DNA from: Phytopythium helicoides
Taxonomy: Eukaryota > Oomycota > Peronosporomycetes > Pythiales > Pythiaceae
Direction: 5' to 3'
Assembly: GCA_024867545.1 (NCBI GenBank)
Contig: JANFNE010000007.1
Span: forward strand, 1,240,001-1,304,000
DNA length: 64,000 bases
The stretch's first letter is position 1. Every line of letters starts with the position of its first letter. Positions 10,301-18,402 of the stretch are shown here, one piece after another. The translations under genes were made by a program, and so were the position numbers. The notes beneath the pieces are model-generated. The model was given only the letters and a program-made list of their open reading frames with translations, did not search any database and was not told the origin of the DNA.

Positions 10301-11081
10301 CCACAGCAAGGTGTAGTGGAGTCCACTGGCTATTGTCTATTGCCTCCACGTTGGCACCACCGACTTCAATCAGCATCCGAGCCACCGCTTCGTGTCCTTT
10401 AAACGCTACAAGGTGTAGTGGAGTCCGCTGTAGATTGTTTTTTGCCTCCACGTTGGCACCACCGACTTCAATCAGCATCCGAGCCACCGCCTCGTTTCCA
10501 CATTCCACAGCAAGGTGTAGTGGAGTCCACTGGCTATTGTTTTTTGCCTCCACGTTGGCACCACCGACTTCAATCAGCATCCGAGCCACCGCCTCGTTTC
10601 CCCATTCCACAGCAAGGTGTAGTGGAGTCCGCTGTAGATTGTTTTTTGCCTCCACGTTGGCACCACCGACTTTAATCAGCATCCGAGCCACCGCTTCGTG
10701 TCCTTTAAACGCTACAAGGTGTAGTGGAGTCCACTGGCTATTGTTTTTTGCCTCCACGTTGGCACCACCGACTTCAATCAGCATCCGAGCCACCGCCTCG
10801 TTTCCCCATTCCACAGCAAGGTGTAGTGGAGTCCACTGGCTATTGTTTTTTGCCTCCACGTTGGCACCACCGACTTCAATCAGCATCCGAGCTATTTCCT
10901 CGTTTCCCCATCCTGCTGCAAGGTGTAGTGGCGTCTGCTGTAGATCGTTTTTTGCAGTCACGTCGACTCCTGTAGCGATCAGATCCTGCACAGCAGCAAC
11001 ATTTCCTTGGCGTACTGCGGTATGCAACGCAAACGAACTCATAGCTCTCCTTTGAATTGCTTTCCGACTGGAATATGGCAA
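6783..11081 (-). CDS. Giant ankyrin-repeat protein with mosaic 34-residue repeats
   Basis: Single exon, 1432 residues. The start is ATG 11081; an in-frame ATG at 11042 (MSSF) aligns better with the paralogue start MSSD and is a good alternative. N-terminal block: 11 near-identical repeats of 34 residues, with consensus TPLHLAVEWGNEAVARMLIE followed by VGGANVEA. These are one residue longer than a usual repeat because of a doubled Gly. A linker (about 9370-9660) is followed by a second, diverged ankyrin block including GWTPLMHAAFFGHE and NRTALYLACSFGHE, shared with both paralogues. The tail (about 7900-6783) is non-ankyrin and includes FPVHRAVVCSKGDLNEF. No signal peptide or membrane segment is evident. 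It is likely a scaffold or recognition protein; the partner is unknown. Confidence 0.93.
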   Translation of the reverse strand: MPYSSRKAIQRRAMSSFALHTAVRQGNVAAVQDLIATGVDVTAKNDLQQTPLHLAAGWGNEEIARMLIEVGGANVEAKNNSQWTPLHLAVEWGNEAVARMLIEVGGANVEAKNNSQWTPLHLVAFKGHEAVARMLIKVGGANVEAKNNLQRTPLHLAVEWGNEAVARMLIEVGGANVEAKNNSQWTPLHLAVECGNEAVARMLIEVGGANVEAKNNLQRTPLHLVAFKGHEAVARMLIEVGGANVEAIDNSQWTPLHLAVEWGNEAVARMLIEVGGANVEAKNNSQWTPLHLVAFKGHEAVARMLIEVGGANVEAIDNSQWTPLHLAVEWGNEAVARMLIEVGGANVEAIDNSQWTPLHLAVECGNEAVARMLIEVGGANVEAIDNLQRTPLHLAVEWGNEAVARMLIEVGGANVEAIDNLQRTPLHLAASEEHEAVVRMFVFDFKANTQAVTKQSKTPLEIAKCHGHESVAHFLIEEKKKLCHKPEAERPQLDENGSLPLFTDSTLSRLKSNSPPTTSKLRAAIQRGDDEDFEVQLDLAIKKAIQTHSTATLLPPSATTNDTASTLQSSFFTAASSGDVSKVRALIELGAQLDVFDSDGLTPLIHAAQNGHDAVVSALIDGGVNIELKSAMVEHKKGRSGIQTPMSALQYACTFNQVSVVRMILDAGACVDVKNGISDNAPLLIASRVGSFEIVKMLIEHEVDVQVRDSSQRTALHWAAGEGNEYVVELLINAGAGIEATNADGITPLMLAAANGHVRVVSLLLESGADTQARDKNGQNAQDIATAAKNSEVVAELIRAQEMKNRNLSVDKASNRTMEANISRAKKLDPKTAAQIGDLTVIQIQTRAGANMNAVDERGWTPLMHAAFFGHEEAVDALLAGGAQFEFVENEDNRTALYLACSFGHERIVDALINAGANVNVRNKSGCTPLMLAAYKNNSGLLKMLLSHGANIEAVDNKQRTALLRACAFGRPRMARLLLDHDVYVEAVDNEGMTPLLLCAQKGYTEIACMLIDARANAMVVDKEGMTSLHWSARVGHIDIVKVLIAAKVSIDSIDKLGRTPLGWAACNGHSEVARILIDGGANVLVRDKSHQMPMVLAFKSGHVELYLELLGAGMLQRNQCACSRSPISYGGTDGFSNLIHVGNALVEADGVSISMQAKHTNDGVNNGGFGCGNFPAKTIESAMTRLTIQNPRPAASSAESIAETKTQVSSDATGSSSVHSHAKVVVQNSVASSDVGVVLGQSQVAANLVSSREKIEFDDNEAGFPVHRAVVCSKGDLNEFREMTKGIDLAGSTANTMMRLRKTHVTTTKESMNAAQFAYALGYRDLGDHLVQKLRGSRLVLEDAIVTAKARSVMLSKYDDVLPVVQAVKISEGHVDRFEGAARDLVGEGGLSAIFQAEVVRFETISEHLWLPIQLAAALKYTEVAAYLANF
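9798..10940 (-). repeat. Tandem array of eleven 102-bp ankyrin units
   Basis: The phrase AAGGTGTAGTGG (plus strand) recurs every 102 bp from 9798 to 10920, exactly 11 steps. Units are nearly identical in DNA and differ at a few codon blocks: SQW or LQR; AVEWGN, AVECGN or VAFKGH; and KN or ID at the hairpin. These variants occur in many combinations. Flanking units are degenerate. Confidence 0.95.
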
Positions 11082-11298
11082 ACCTTAAGTCGTTTTGTAT
11101 TGTTGTGCCGTCGATGGGTGTAATTGCACAATAAGGAGGTCGGGATTTTGTTGCCTCCAAGAGATGGACTGGTTGAGGGAGTTTCATGTTCCTGCATAAA
11201 AGTAGAATGTCGCCATACGCTTAGAAAAATCCGATAAGACTCCACGGCAATCGTTTGGTTCGACGAGATCCTGTCTCTGCGTTCTTGTCGCGTTAGGT
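11082..11298. other. Upstream region of the mosaic ankyrin gene
   Basis: This region lies between the ankyrin start and the duplicated tail fragment and should hold the minus-strand promoter. I see no clear TATA or initiator match on the minus strand and no coding sequence. Confidence 0.4.
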
Positions 11299-12095
11299 AA
11301 TGGAGAGACGATGCAACTGAAAGACGATTCGCATGAGCGTTCGTATGCGCCGCCCTCTCCTTAGATGCATAGGCAGGCCGATTTCTGTGGGATGAAGGCC
11401 CAAGTCAAAGATCAAGGACGTGTATTATGGAACCACTTACTTTGTCATGATAGACATTTAGATGTTTGGCAATGAGTCAATGCAGGTGATCGGGTCGCGC
11501 GGTCTAGCTCGACTAAAAGTTAGCCAGATAGGCCGCAACTTCAGTGTACTTGAGTGCTGCGGCGAGCTGAATGGGGAGCCACAAGTGTTCCGAAATCGTC
11601 TCGAATCGCACCACTTCCGCTTGAAAAATAGCGCTTAAACCACCTTCGCCAACGAGATCCCGCGCAGCACCTTCGAATCTGTCAACATGTCCTTCACTGA
11701 TCTTCACAGCTTGAACGACCGGTAAAACGTCGTCGTACTTTGATAACATTACTGACCTCGCCTTTGCTGTAACGATCGCGTCTTCAAGAACAAGTCTGCT
11801 TCCTCGCAGCTTCTGAACTAGGTGGTCGCCAAGATCGCGATAACCAAGCGCATATGCGAACTGCGCTGCGTTCATGGACTCTTTGGTTGTCGTGACGTGA
11901 GTTTTTCTTAGGCGCATCATGGTATTGGCAGTACTACCTGCCAGATCGATTCCTTTCGTCATTTCTCGGAACTCGTTCAGATCTCCTTTCGAGCAAACGA
12001 CCGCTCTGTGAACAGGAAATCCAGCTTCATTGTCATCAAACTCGATTTTCTCCCGAGAACTGACGAGGTTGGCAGCAACTTGCGACTGTCCGAGT
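11299..12095. repeat. Segmental duplicate, copy B
   Basis: This is the partner of 6569-7365, with a constant offset of 4730 and no difference noticed. To its right (12096-12360) the same gene segment is still recognisable but clearly diverged from 7366-7650. Sequence similarity therefore steps from near 100% to moderate at one point. Confidence 0.85.
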
Positions 12096-12166
12096 GCAAC
12101 CCTGAAGTCCGACGATGCAATAGAATTCTCGACGACAACCTTCGCATGTGAATTGCATCTGGACAT
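11513..12166 (-). pseudogene. Orphan C-terminal fragment of the ankyrin protein (217-codon ORF)
   Basis: The ORF starts at an ATG at 12166 and has no ankyrin repeats. Its last 189 residues equal the C-terminus of the 6783-11081 product, including FPVHRAVVCSKGDLNEF and the terminal YTEVAAYLANF. The first 28 residues match the paralogue with substitutions (for example VENSIASSDFRVALGQ against VQNSVASSDVGVVLGQ). Homology continues upstream of the ATG to about 12360 in broken frames, so this is a duplicated 3' gene fragment. It could still be expressed as a short protein; nothing in the sequence decides that. Confidence 0.7.
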
Positions 12167-12356
12167 GATTGCGCTGGGTACAGATTCAGGCTTTGGATAT
12201 TCAAACCAACCATTGTCTGTTCATTCTTTTTGGCGGAAAACTTCCAGATCCTAACAAAAGTTACTATATCAACCTTGTTGCCTTCAACATTTGTGTTTCT
12301 CGCTTGAATAGACGTATACACACCATCCGCTTCGGCGATAGCATTGCCGATGTTAG

Positions 12357-13598
12357 CTATGGAGAGATAAATGCCTTCTGCCAGGTGTCCATGATACCGG
12401 GGATGTTAGCCCTCCCAACAGAGAGACGGAAGCGATCGTGGAAGACTGGGTCCCCGAAAACCTCGCCCGGAAGGATCAGCACGCCGATCTCGCGCACAAG
12501 AGTCTCTGCGTACGCCATGACTGCTTCGCGGTCGCCCTTGGGGATATTACGAATCTTAACAAACGCGATTGGCCCTGCAAGCGGTGCATGGAAAGCGAAC
12601 ACGTCCTGGTGAGCTTCCATGAAGCTCTGTACAGCACGGATGCCCTTGTCAATGATCTCTAGTCCTCGTTGTAGAACTGCGGTCTTGTTGCGTAGCACGA
12701 TCAGCGCTAGTACTTCACATGGGGTTGGTGCTGTTACCGAAATATAGTCCTTGATTGTCGACACTCGCTGCAAGAAGTCCTTATCCTGGCTGGCGAGCCA
12801 GCCGATTCGAATGCCTGGCATCCCAAACACTTAGCTCATTCCGGAAAGCGAAGCTGCTTTCTCGTAGAGTGTGCAGGCAGGAGCGAGACGGTGTGACGGA
12901 TCTCGCTCCAGTCCGACAAACATCTCGTCTGAGAAGAGGAAGATACCTCGAGCTCTGCAAATATCAATTAATGACAACCATTGCTCTGGAGTCGGCAGAA
13001 ATCCTGTGGGGTTGTGCGGGAAATTCACAACGAGAAGTTTGGTGGTCGGGCGAAGCAAGCTTTCGAGATCTCCGATGTCAAACCGCAGCGGCATTGCTGC
13101 GTCCTGAGCATCTTCTCGGCACTGCCACAGTGTCACCTCACACCCGATCGACTGTGCGACCGATACGAGACTCTGGTACGCTGGAGAGACCGCCACCACA
13201 TGGTCGCCAGGCTCCAGCAATGCGTTCATCGCAATAAAGATCCCCTCCTGAGGACAGAGCACATTCAAGTTGTCGACGTCGAGCTGCGGATAAAGCTGCG
13301 TCACGATCTCCTGGCGCAGCGCTGGGAGTCCCTTTGGCTGCGTGCAAATGAGCGGCATCTCTTCCCACAGCGCCCGGCATTCGTCGTCTGCCATCTCGAG
13401 CACCTGCTTGGTCGTCAGCGGCTCCACATCCGATGCGCACTGCATCACGAAGCCAATTGTTAGCCATCCAACAGATTGCTTCGTTGCAGATTGATGAGCT
13501 CTTACTGCCATGTAACGCGACGAAAACTCGTGCTTGGCGAAGAAGCTCTCGAGCTTGAACGTCGGGAGCGACCGCACTGCGTGGTGAGCGTGCTCCAT
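12357..13598 (-). pseudogene. Class I/II PLP aminotransferase with stop at the catalytic lysine
   Basis: Exon 1 (13598-13506) and exon 2 (from 13439) join over a 66-nt GTAAGA...CAG intron. The frame then runs to 12357 with one interruption, a TAA at 12831-12833. Family features are plain: NFPHNPTGFLP, SDEMFVGLE, and GMS(stop)VFGMPGIRIGW. The latter is the PROSITE-type Schiff-base motif, with the stop exactly where the lysine should be. Sequence after the stop stays in the same frame and is well kept (RFRLSVGR near the end), so decay is recent, or the stop is an allele or read error. Intact relatives transfer amino groups between amino and keto acids; the substrate here is unknown. An upstream ATG at 13682 is in frame. 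Confidence 0.8.
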
Positions 13599-13808
13599 GG
13601 ATGCCGAAGATTCTGCTTGATAGGGGAGAAACGGAGAATGGCACCATCGAGAGCTCACACCAACAAAGCTACCTTCATTCAACGCGAGGCTTCAACCAGC
13701 TACCCTGAGCAGCTGCGTGTCCTGCTCCAAGTACTACTCTGCCATCAGCATGACACATCTGCATCATGAAGGTTCGGTTTCCATATCCAGAGCCACAGCC
13801 GCAAGGCA

Positions 13809-14902
13809 CTAGGTTGCTCGGCTTCGCTTCCGTTGAGAGCGTCGTGGAGCCTGCTCGCCCGCTCCAGCTTTGTCATCTTCCTTATCCTCGCTCTTGCTAG
13901 GATTCTCTGCGCTCTTCCGCTTTGGAGCTGGGCTGGACTTTACCTTCTTCGGCTTCTCGTGCTCCGCTTTCTTTGTTGGCTTTGAGGACTGCTGGTCGTG
14001 CGTGGCTGCGTACAGACAGAGTTGCACGCGCTGCGGCGTCCACGACGTCTCTCCGTCCTTTTCATCGTCGTCGTTGCCCAGCTCCTTCTGCAGCCAAGCC
14101 GCCTTCTTCTTCATCTGCTCCACAAAGAGCTTGTAGTGGGGGAACGTGTACTTGCGAGGCCCAATGATCTCTGAGACCACAAGTCACCAGTCAGCAATTC
14201 AAGCAGCAATAGAATGCACAGCTAGCGATCAAACGCACTCGCGACTGCCTCGAGCGCCTCATCGCCCATAAACGGGATGTTGGGGTCGTACGCCGTCAGA
14301 ATCGCCGACGCCGTAGCTGGTCCGACCTGAAGAGAGCGAGCAACCACCTTCAGTCTCTCTCTCTGCTTCTCATCCACCTTCCTCCCTCCTCTCACCCCTT
14401 TCAGCTCGCACAGCGCGTCAAACGCAGCCTTGAAGTCATCCCTTCTCCATGCCTTGAACGCTGCAGCAGACGCGCTTTTGACCTGCTCGTCGTCCAGCGC
14501 CTGCACGAACTTCATGAGCTGCGGACGCCTTGAGTTTCACGCGATTGCACCGTCAGCCCCCTACTCGCACTCCGCAGCCAGCGCCTGGACGCACCACTTG
14601 CCCTTCTTGAGCTTCCACGTCATGAGCCGCTCCAGCTCCGCGTGCGAGAGGAACGCGTCGGGCTCCCGCTCACGCAGCAGGCGTGGCAGCTCGCGCCGGT
14701 GCCAGGCATCCAGCGCCTGCAGCTCGTCCTTCTGCGGCCCATTGCGGCGCCGTTAGCGACCTCCAGAGCTCGCGAGAGGCCGCGAAAGGCGCGGGAGGGC
14801 GTGGCGGAGCCTGCAGACCTGCGTGGAGGCGAGCGCGGCGTCGTAGCGAGCCCAGGCGGCGCGCCAGGCGGCGGCATCCGACGACGACCAGAGCGACGCC
14901 AT
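13809..14902 (-). CDS. Conserved nuclear-type protein with a GVGPATASA-like motif and basic tail
   Basis: Four exons in phase (14902-14819, 14731-14595, 14528-14239, 14170-13809) give 290 residues. The first splice uses a GCTAAC branch site. Conserved core: LMTWKLKKGKW-RPQLMKFV across the exon 2/3 junction, then LQVGPATASAILTAYDPNIP and FMGDEA. The latter resembles a helix-hairpin-helix turn (VGPATA). I recall such TWKLKRGK...RP proteins as widespread uncharacterised eukaryotic proteins; this is memory, not a search. The last 80 residues are a low-complexity Lys/Ser/Glu tail ending RRSQRKRSRAT, a probable nuclear localisation signal. A nucleic-acid or chromatin role is inferred only. Confidence 0.75.
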
Positions 14903-14913
14903 GCGCGCGATTT

Positions 14914-14931
14914 TCACTTGCGCTCAGTATG
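14914..14931 (+). promoter_or_regulatory. Recurrent motif CACTTGNNNTCAGTAT, copy 1
   Basis: TCACTTGCGCTCAGTATG lies 12 bp outside the start codon of the minus-strand gene at 14902, but in plus orientation. It faces the ankyrin/FYVE-like gene whose ATG is 15709. See the findings for the other four copies. Confidence 0.5.
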
Positions 14932-15708
14932 GAAAAGGAGCTGCTCGCGGCGACAGGCGCGGAGCTTGAGCTGAGCCCAGCCTGGATGCGGGTTACCTGC
15001 GAGAATGAATAGATCAGTCGATACAAAACCCAAGTGTGGACGGGTTGTGACTCAATATCATATTAATTGATGGAGGTTTACGTTCAGCGCATCTATTCGG
15101 ACCACTCTCCAAGCGGCACTGACGTCGCGACGGACGCGTCCTGCGCAACGCTCACGTGTGACGCACAGCGAGCGCACAGCGACTGCGTGCGGCCTGCGGC
15201 TGCACGCTCGCCAAAATTTGCTGCTCCTCTCTCTGGATCATTTGCATCGCGAGGGCCTGGAAATCCGCCGGTGTTACGTACAGAATACGAGCGAGCGAGC
15301 GAGCGAGCACGCGGAGAGATCCTCTACGAAAGCACCGTATGTGTAGCGGCAGTCGCGACCCTTCTCTCGCGAGCGATTGCCATCGCCAGTCGCTGCGAAC
15401 GTGCGAGCAAGCGCCACCTCCGCGAGCTCAGTTGGGCTCTTGCGCTCTTATCCAGAGGATACCGTAGCGGGCGAAGAGCTATCTTTGTCCAGCGCTTCTT
15501 GTTTGCGCGTCAGCGAGTCGAGCGCCGCGTCAGCTTCAGCCTCGGCCTCTTGTCGCACGTGGAGATCGCTCGTGCTCCCCGTCTTGATCATCAGGACGCC
15601 CGCTCGCGTTTCTCGTCCCCGCCACGCACGCACAGCACTGGGATTTGCCCTTCGACTCGAAGTTCGAGCGACGTGATCGCCACCACTTTTTCTCTTCCGA
15701 CCAGAGCC
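14932..15708. other. Long 5' region of the ankyrin/FYVE-like gene
   Basis: About 0.8 kb lies between the motif and the chosen start at 15709. A plus frame is open from 15070 straight into the gene, but the translation is Arg/Ser/Ala-rich with no recognisable domain. It contains a (GAGC)n run near 15288-15309. I read it as a long leader, though an extended N-terminus is possible. Confidence 0.45.
15288..15309. repeat. (GAGC)n microsatellite
   Basis: Five tandem GAGC units lie in the leader of the ankyrin/FYVE-like gene. Confidence 0.8.
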
Positions 15709-16740
15709 ATGACGGACGCAGCTGACAAGGAAGCGGCGCGCGCCAAGCTGCTCATCCAGACGCTGCAGAAGTACGGCTACGACCTCGAGGACTGCGATAA
15801 CCTCCCCGACTCGCCCACGTCGACCGACGTATCGCCGACGAGCAGCAGCCCGCAAAACCGAGGCTCGGTTGGCTCTTCCGCCGGCATCCTCCAGCTGCGC
15901 GAGCGCAAGAACCTGCAGAGCGCCTTCCACATTGCCGTGCGAAAGGGCCACATTGACGTGCTGAAGGCGCTGGCCAGGCTGCCGCGTGCCGGGGAGCACG
16001 TGAACGTAGGTGACCGCCATGCGAACACGCCACTGCACTTCGCTGCCAGCTCGTCGCGCGACAATGCAGCCGAGATGGTGGAGTTACTGTTCACAATCGG
16101 CGCCAACCCCAGCGCGGTCAACGTTCGTGGCCAGACGCCGCTGGCCATCCACATCATGACTACCCGTCGCGATGACCCGACCATCACGAAGCTCTTTCTC
16201 AAAAAGGAGCGGGTCAGTGCCCCATCGCCGACTACGGTGACCTCTCCACGAGACAAGTCTAGCAGCGGCGGCACCGCGCTCAATGAGCTCGTGAATGGCA
16301 AGACGTACTTGCACATGGCCCTGGAGCGCGAGATGAGCGAGATCGCGTGCGCTCTTGTTGCCGCTGACGCGTGTGTCAACATCCCGGACGAGAAGGGTCT
16401 GTCTGTGAGCGACATTGTCCCCAAAAAGACGCTCGTCAAGCTCATCTGCCACATGAACGAAGGCTCGCAGTCCCCGCCTCCGGATGTCGCTCGGGTGTGC
16501 TGCAAGCTGTGCTGCAAGACGCCTGGGATCCTCGAGTCGCTGCGGGACTGCAACCTGTGTGGTCGCGCCGTGTGCAAGCTCTGCTCGAAGAAGGCATCTG
16601 AGGTTCCAGCGCAGACGATGCGCGAGAAGGACGTCGGCCGATTGTGCACCGTATGCTGCACGGTGCTTCAGCTCTTGGAGAACAAGCATCGCCAGCGGGT
16701 CGGCTTCAACCAGAAGCTCATGGGCATGGGCATGCACTGA
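15709..16740 (+). CDS. Ankyrin-repeat protein with C-terminal FYVE-like zinc finger
   Basis: Single exon, 343 residues from the ATG at 15709. That start was chosen because the acidic start MTDAADKEAARAKLL begins recognisable protein, whereas the upstream frame looks like leader. Residues about 85-250 hold ankyrin-like repeats (SAFHIAVRKGHIDVLKALAR, NTPLHFAASS, KTYLHMALEREMSEIA). The C-terminal 75 residues contain four Cys pairs: CKLC, CNLC, CKLC and CTVC, with VCKLCSKK in the place of the FYVE VCxxCS turn. This suggests a FYVE/RING-like zinc-binding fold, but the canonical basic RR/KHHCR patch is missing, so PI3P binding is doubtful. It converges on the permease gene. Confidence 0.85.
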   Translation: MTDAADKEAARAKLLIQTLQKYGYDLEDCDNLPDSPTSTDVSPTSSSPQNRGSVGSSAGILQLRERKNLQSAFHIAVRKGHIDVLKALARLPRAGEHVNVGDRHANTPLHFAASSSRDNAAEMVELLFTIGANPSAVNVRGQTPLAIHIMTTRRDDPTITKLFLKKERVSAPSPTTVTSPRDKSSSGGTALNELVNGKTYLHMALEREMSEIACALVAADACVNIPDEKGLSVSDIVPKKTLVKLICHMNEGSQSPPPDVARVCCKLCCKTPGILESLRDCNLCGRAVCKLCSKKASEVPAQTMREKDVGRLCTVCCTVLQLLENKHRQRVGFNQKLMGMGMH

Positions 16741-16945
16741 GAAATACGTGTGCCCTCATGAATCAAAACTAAATGTATACCCATCTTCGCTCATTCGTAC
16801 GCAGGAACTTGTTGATCTGTATTGCCTGGAGGGTGTTACTGAGGGCGGAGGGAGCAGCGAGCTCGTGGAATTTGCTAGACACTGCTACTGCTGCTGCATT
16901 CCGTCATGGTTGTTGAGCAATGGAGCCCTGGCGGGAGGCTGCCAT

Positions 16946-18211
16946 CTACTCGGCGAGCGCGTTGTACGACAGGTACGTGAGCGACATGATGGACAAACCG
17001 ACGCCAGAGTACGCGAACACGAGCGCGAGCCGCCGGGAGTAGAAGGCCGCGCGAGCACCAGCAGCGGCGAGCGTCTCGCCATAGAACTCGGTCGCCACCT
17101 CGTACAGGAACATGCCCGGCACGGTGGCGGTCAGCATGTTTCCAGCAATAGCGCCGACGAAAGCCATGACGACGCCAAGGTTAGACGACGAGACCGCGCA
17201 GACGTAGACTAGTGCCATGAAGATGATGGTAATGACTGTGCGGAATGGCAGCGACTCGCGGTCGTGGCCGAGGCAGCAGATCTCGACGAGCTGGCGAAGC
17301 GGCTGGAAGGTCATGGGCGTCTTGAGCACCATGGTGACGCCGAGAGCGATGCGCGCTGTGTTGATGAGCGTGTCGTCGGCCGCGAAACCCGTGAGGATAT
17401 CGCTCGGCGGGTGTCCGTCAAAGCAGTAGTAGCCGAGCAGCGCGAAGGCGACGTAGCAGACGAAGGCGAAGGCCACGAGCGCGCGGTGCACGTGGGTGAT
17501 GACGTCCTTGTCGTGGATTTCCTCGTAGGCTCGGGGCACGTTGAGGTTGCACGCGTAGCTGAGCGTCGTGATGGGGGCCGCGTAGGCAACTGCGGCCCAC
17601 TCGGACGAGAACTCGTTCTCGTGGGTGTCGACGCTTGTGTCAAAGTCTCCGGAGGCGCAGCGCACGGCGAGCACGGCGAGGATGTAGACGATGCAGACGA
17701 TGACCGCCAGGTTGCAGTAGCGCAGCTCGTGGATGGTCTCCGGTAGGCATAGCGGCACGGCGACGACAGCAAAGATGGCTCCAATCGCTCCGCGGGAGAG
17801 CACTCCGGCCACGAAGGGCGCGAAGAGGTCCATGGCGATGACCATGTACATGACGATGGCGCCGAAGAGCAGCGCGAGCGTGAGCGCACGCACGGCCCAC
17901 ACGCCTGCGGCGCCGAAGAGCCTGGAGCTGAGCGCCTCGTAGGAGAATGCAGCGGCGGCGTCTGCACTGACGCATAGCATCTCGAACGAGTGGAAGGCCA
18001 TCCAGGCGCCGAGCAGGAAGAGCAGCACGCTGGGGACGACGCCGACGGCCTGCGCGGCGCTGGGCAGCGACAGGATGCAGGCGCCCATCATGGTCGTGGC
18101 GAGCCCCAGGAAGGCCGAGAGCGCTGAGCCGGGCTCCCCGTGGCCTGGCGCGGCCTTGGGGCTGCCTCGCGCGGTGGGCAGCAGCCGCGCGGCCTCATGG
18201 GAGCGGCTCAT
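16946..18211 (-). CDS. Amino acid/auxin permease family (AAAP, SLC38-like) transporter
   Basis: Single exon, 421 residues. A short polar N-terminus is followed by about 11 hydrophobic segments. The first is AFLGLATTMMGACILSLPSA, the family's TM1 pattern with the helix-breaking GxGxLxLP-like stretch. Later segments include ALTLALLFGAIVMYMVIAMD and the middle ITTLSYACNLNVPRAYEEI, where SLC38 proteins have a similar S(F)xxCHxxxxPxYxEL-type motif. It is expected to carry neutral amino acids with protons or sodium across the plasma or vacuolar membrane. It starts 58 bp from a plus-strand motif copy and is divergent from the RCC1 gene. Confidence 0.9.
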   Translation of the reverse strand: MSRSHEAARLLPTARGSPKAAPGHGEPGSALSAFLGLATTMMGACILSLPSAAQAVGVVPSVLLFLLGAWMAFHSFEMLCVSADAAAAFSYEALSSRLFGAAGVWAVRALTLALLFGAIVMYMVIAMDLFAPFVAGVLSRGAIGAIFAVVAVPLCLPETIHELRYCNLAVIVCIVYILAVLAVRCASGDFDTSVDTHENEFSSEWAAVAYAAPITTLSYACNLNVPRAYEEIHDKDVITHVHRALVAFAFVCYVAFALLGYYCFDGHPPSDILTGFAADDTLINTARIALGVTMVLKTPMTFQPLRQLVEICCLGHDRESLPFRTVITIIFMALVYVCAVSSSNLGVVMAFVGAIAGNMLTATVPGMFLYEVATEFYGETLAAAGARAAFYSRRLALVFAYSGVGLSIMSLTYLSYNALAE

Positions 18212-18268
18212 GGCCGTCGCAAGGCGGAGGCGGGGAGGCGAGTGGGGGGCGGCGCATTCTCGCGCAAC

Positions 18269-18286
18269 TCACTTGGATTCAGTATG
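18269..18286 (+). promoter_or_regulatory. Recurrent motif CACTTGNNNTCAGTAT, copy 2
   Basis: TCACTTGGATTCAGTATG is found 134 bp before the ATG (18403) of the RCC1-repeat gene, on the same strand. This is a plausible place for a transcription start. Confidence 0.6.
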
Positions 18287-18402
18287 GGGGATGGGGCGGC
18301 GCGTGGACGAGGCGAGCAGCTACGAGTGTGACGTGGTGCGTTTTGAAACGGTTCCTGTCTTCAACTTGGCGCGTCACGACGGACAAGGAGGCCGAAAACG
18401 AG

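Noticed and set aside
9736..11055. A 439-codon plus-strand ORF opposite the ankyrin repeats
   Set aside because: It is an artefact of a 102-bp repeat (a multiple of 3) that keeps one antisense frame open; the sense frame has clear ankyrin sequence.
15070..15708. In-frame extension of the ankyrin/FYVE-like gene
   Set aside because: It is low-complexity Arg/Ser/Ala translation with a (GAGC)n run; treated as leader, though not excluded.
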